NCBI GenBank assembly: GCA_040223695.1
Contig: JAVKFU010000017.1
Location: 124,001-188,000, forward strand
DNA from: Deltaproteobacteria bacterium
GTDB taxonomy: Bacteria; Desulfobacterota_D; UBA1144; Nemesobacterales; UBA2774
Reading direction: 5' to 3'
Length of the DNA: 64,000 bases
A program made the translations under genes and the position numbers. Below are positions 61,596-64,000 of this stretch, piece by piece (the stretch's first letter is position 1; each line of letters opens with the position of its first letter). The notes under the pieces are model-generated. The model had not been told where the DNA came from. It worked only from the letters and a program-made list of their open reading frames with translations, and ran no database searches.

Positions 61596-62603
61596 CTATA
61601 TTATGAACATGGCGTCCCCGTAGCTGAGGAACCTGTACCCCGAGCTCATGGCTGAATCGTATGCTTTAAATATAAATTCGCGGCCCGCGAACGCTGAAAC
61701 TAGCATCAGGAGTGTAGAGCGGGGAAGGTGAAAATTGGTAATCAATCCGTTGACCGCTTTAAACTTGAAACCGGGACGGATATAGAGGTCTGTCCGGCCC
61801 TTAAGCGGCTCGACCGACCCCTCTTCGTCGACTGATGACTCGAGTGTCCTTACGACCGTAGTACCCACGGCGATCACCCTTCTTCCATCGGCTCTGGCAC
61901 GATTTACAGCCGCGGCCGTTTCAATCGGGATTTCCCTCTGTTCCGCGTGCATTTCATGCTCTTCGATGTTCTCGGCCTGTACGGGTTTGAAGGTTCCGAT
62001 ACCCACATGGAGAGTTACATATCTAATCTCCACCCCTTTTCTCTTCAGCCGCCCGAGGAGTTCAGGCGTAAAATGAAGACCCGCCGTGGGAGCCGCAATA
62101 GCTCCCTCCTTTTCGGCAAAGACGGTTTGATAGGAACTTCTGTCGCTTTCATCAGGCGCGCGCTTTATATAGGGAGGGAGAGGCATTTTGCCTATTCTAT
62201 CGAGAAAGAGAGGGGATTTTTCGTTAAATTCTATTATCCATTCGCTCCTGCCGTTTCTGTGAAGCGTGGCATTTACATCGCTTCCGAACTTAATTTCGAG
62301 GTTCTCTTTCGGATTTCTGACAAGACATGTCCATCTCCGCCCGTCCTGCTTCTCTAGGAGAAGAACTTCGATCTCTCTACCGGATTTCCTGTTTCCGAAA
62401 AGCCTCGCAGGAAGAACCCGTGTATTATTCAGCACCAGCAGATCGCCTGCGTTCAATAAATCGGGAAGCTCAAAGAACCTTTTGTGATTTATCCCCCCAT
62501 GCTCTCTGTCGAGCACCATAAGCCTGGAGTTATGCCTTTCCGCGACCGGACGGTACGCGATCATCTCCTCGGGCAGACGGTAATCGAAATCGGAAGTTTT
62601 CAT
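61596..62603 (-). CDS. queA: S-adenosylmethionine:tRNA ribosyltransferase-isomerase
   Basis: 335 residues. QueA signature: D-F-D-Y-R-L-P-E-E-M-I-A start, G-D-L-L-V-L-N-N-T-R-V-L-P-A-R-L, and A-A-P-T-A-G-L-H-F-T. It performs the ribosyl transfer in queuosine synthesis. The ATG at 62603 is preferred; an in-frame TTG at 62633 lies inside the end of argG. Tightly packed in the operon. Confidence 0.94.
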   Translation of the reverse strand: MKTSDFDYRLPEEMIAYRPVAERHNSRLMVLDREHGGINHKRFFELPDLLNAGDLLVLNNTRVLPARLFGNRKSGREIEVLLLEKQDGRRWTCLVRNPKENLEIKFGSDVNATLHRNGRSEWIIEFNEKSPLFLDRIGKMPLPPYIKRAPDESDRSSYQTVFAEKEGAIAAPTAGLHFTPELLGRLKRKGVEIRYVTLHVGIGTFKPVQAENIEEHEMHAEQREIPIETAAAVNRARADGRRVIAVGTTVVRTLESSVDEEGSVEPLKGRTDLYIRPGFKFKAVNGLITNFHLPRSTLLMLVSAFAGREFIFKAYDSAMSSGYRFLSYGDAMFII

Positions 62604-62613
62604 TATGAGAAGT

Positions 62614-63822
62614 TTACTTTCCTTTCTTTTCAAGGAGCTTTCCGACAGAAAGCCTGAGAGCGTTTAGTTTTATAAACCCCGTCGCGTCAGACTGGTCATA
62701 GATGCTGTCTTCTTCGAAAGTCGCAAGATCCTCCTGATATAACGAATATGGCGACTTTCTTCCGGCCAGTATTACGTTGCCCTTGTATATCTTCAAACGC
62801 ACAGTCCCGGTTACATTTTTCTGAGATTCCTCCACGGCCGCCCTGAGCATCTCCATCTCCGGGGAATACCAGAATCCGTAGTAAATGAGCTCCGAAATTT
62901 TAGGAATGAAAGAATCCCTCAGGTGCATCACCTCCCTGTCCATGGTTATGGACTCGAGCGCCCTGTGAGCCGCGTGGAGTATCGTGCCACCCGGGGTCTC
63001 GTACACCCCCCTCGATTTCATGCCCACAAACCTGTTCTCCACCAGATCGACCCTGCCCACCCCGTTCGCCCCGCCTGTCTTATTGAGCGTGTCAAGCAGC
63101 TCCGCCGGTTGGAGCCCCTTTCCATCCACCCGCACGGGAACGCCTTTCTCAAAATCTATATCCAGGTATTGAGGTTCGTCCGGTGCTCTCTCCGGTGATA
63201 CGGTCATCTCAAACATATCCTCAGGGGGCTCTGACCAGGGGTCCTCCAGCATTCCTCCCTCATAACTGATATGGAGAAGATTCCTGTCGCAGCTGTAGGG
63301 CTTCTCTGAAGTAACAGGAACGGGTATGCCGTTTTTCCTGGCATATTCTATCAGGGAGCTTCTGGAATTCAGATCCCACTCCCTCCAGGGCGCGATAACC
63401 CTGATTTCAGGATCGAGCGCGTAATATGTAAGCTCGAAGCGTACCTGGTCGTTGCCCTTCCCGGTCGATCCGTGTGATACGGCAAAGGCGTTTTCCTTCT
63501 CCGCGATCTCGATCTGCCTTTTCGCGATGAGCGGACGGGCGAGCGAGGTCCCGAGTAAATATGTTCCTTCATACACCGCGCTTGCCTTTATAGCCGTAAA
63601 AACGAAATCATTTACGAACTCTTCCTTCAGGTCCTCTATATATACCTTGCTTGCCCCTGTTTTTATCGCTTTTTCCCTGACTTCCTCCAGATCCTCCCCC
63701 TGTCCGACGTCGGCGACATACGCTATTATCTCAGCCTCATATTTCTCGGCGAGCCACTTGAGAATCACCGAAGTATCAAGCCCGCCTGAGTAAGCCAGAA
63801 CGATCTTATTTGTTTTACTCAT
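62614..63822 (-). CDS. argG: Argininosuccinate synthase
   Basis: 402 residues. ATP pyrophosphatase loop A-Y-S-G-G-L-D-T-S at 9-17, [14 protein letters not shown] and S-R-G-V-Y-E-T-P-G. It joins citrulline and aspartate in arginine synthesis. It leads the argG-queA-rlmD operon. Arginine supply also feeds ornithine-related metabolism, but no link to olsBA is visible. Confidence 0.96.
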   Translation of the reverse strand: MSKTNKIVLAYSGGLDTSVILKWLAEKYEAEIIAYVADVGQGEDLEEVREKAIKTGASKVYIEDLKEEFVNDFVFTAIKASAVYEGTYLLGTSLARPLIAKRQIEIAEKENAFAVSHGSTGKGNDQVRFELTYYALDPEIRVIAPWREWDLNSRSSLIEYARKNGIPVPVTSEKPYSCDRNLLHISYEGGMLEDPWSEPPEDMFEMTVSPERAPDEPQYLDIDFEKGVPVRVDGKGLQPAELLDTLNKTGGANGVGRVDLVENRFVGMKSRGVYETPGGTILHAAHRALESITMDREVMHLRDSFIPKISELIYYGFWYSPEMEMLRAAVEESQKNVTGTVRLKIYKGNVILAGRKSPYSLYQEDLATFEEDSIYDQSDATGFIKLNALRLSVGKLLEKKGK

Positions 63823-63902
63823 TATCGTTTACCCCTCAAAATCCCGATTGCAGGATACAGTAATATTATATTTCGCTTGGAATTTAATTTACTTGGGAAT
63901 AT

Positions 63903-64000
63903 ATGATAGTTAAAGACTCGGGAATCCGGAACGCGAATATAACGTGTGTTTACGGCTGCCCCTGTTGTCCCGGCTGCTCGCTCGGCGGCCTTAAGTCATG
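63903..64000 (+). CDS. Start of an unknown Cys-rich protein (partial)
   Basis: ATG at 63903 opens a frame to the window end. Residues 15-25 read C-V-Y-G-C-P-C-C-P-G-C, five cysteines, followed by S-L-G-G-L. Metal binding is possible. No clear ribosome site (weak TTGGGAA). It could be a chance frame; the window ends too soon to judge. Confidence 0.35.
   Translation, partial: MIVKDSGIRNANITCVYGCPCCPGCSLGGLKS

Overview
The window comes from a Gram-negative (diderm) bacterium of medium GC content. It has LolA, a PilY1-type pilus tip system, an RND efflux pump, periplasmic copper proteins and complex I genes, and the codon use is fairly uniform. The gene set (minor pilin/PilY1 operon, bactofilin beside parAB, a CysM/JAMM/MoeB cluster, OlsBA) suits a Desulfobacterota-like or neighbouring deep-branching lineage able to respire oxygen (SCO1, PCu(A)C, MsrB). 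That placement is inference; there is no rRNA gene to check it. I saw no insertion sequence, prophage or CRISPR array.

Layout. 1-5.4 kb: small unknown genes, a DUF1579 protein, a fatty-acid-hydroxylase-type membrane enzyme, a thioredoxin-fold protein, and a TetR regulator followed by a methyltransferase that shares its operator. 5.1-13.7 kb (minus): minor pilin operon pilV-pilW-pilX-pilY1-fimT-like, led by a sigma-54-type promoter. 13.9-19.3 kb (minus): metG, holB, tmk, rluB and two exported proteins. 19.5-22 kb (plus): nuoABCD, cut off from the rest of complex I. 22.2-33.6 kb (minus): lolA, ftsK, a diiron MBL protein, a solitary nuoN, a sulfur-transfer/cysteine cluster (tusA-like, cysM, JAMM peptidase, moeB), purS-purQ and parA-parB. 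34-35.3 kb (plus): M23 peptidase and bactofilin. 35.3-36.4 kb: PCu(A)C and SCO1. 37.0 kb: tRNA-Met, then a three-part sulfotransferase/glycosyltransferase fusion. 39.8-46.3 kb: msrB, an MFS exporter, SDR and MarR, coaBC, a receiver-only regulator and HU. 46.5-50.8 kb: RND pump. 51.6-53.1 kb: a 48-residue C-terminally anchored membrane protein divergent from a Get3/ArsA-family ATPase. 60.3-63.8 kb (minus): argG, queA, rlmD.

The most interesting stretch is 53.2-60.1 kb. Three promoters there share one architecture: TTAAY-type repeats at an exact 11-bp period, a 10-bp gap, then a -10 hexamer. This resembles Pho boxes of the cyanobacterial type. They precede (A) a decayed GT2 gene followed by a PAP2 phosphatase and a GT4 glycosyltransferase, (B) an unknown helical protein, and (C) a short, GC-rich, hairpin-dense transcript that is either a small RNA or a leaderless 71-codon gene. 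The same stretch holds a GT28-like glycosyltransferase and an olsB-olsA pair for ornithine lipids. I read it as a phosphate-starvation programme that replaces phospholipids with phosphorus-free glycolipids and aminolipids. The olsA reading frame is interrupted by a T9 run and needs a one-base slip to be read whole.

Other themes: several strong promoters put the start codon within a few bases of the predicted transcription start (leaderless reading), and many operons are coupled by ATGA, TAATG or TGATG overlaps.
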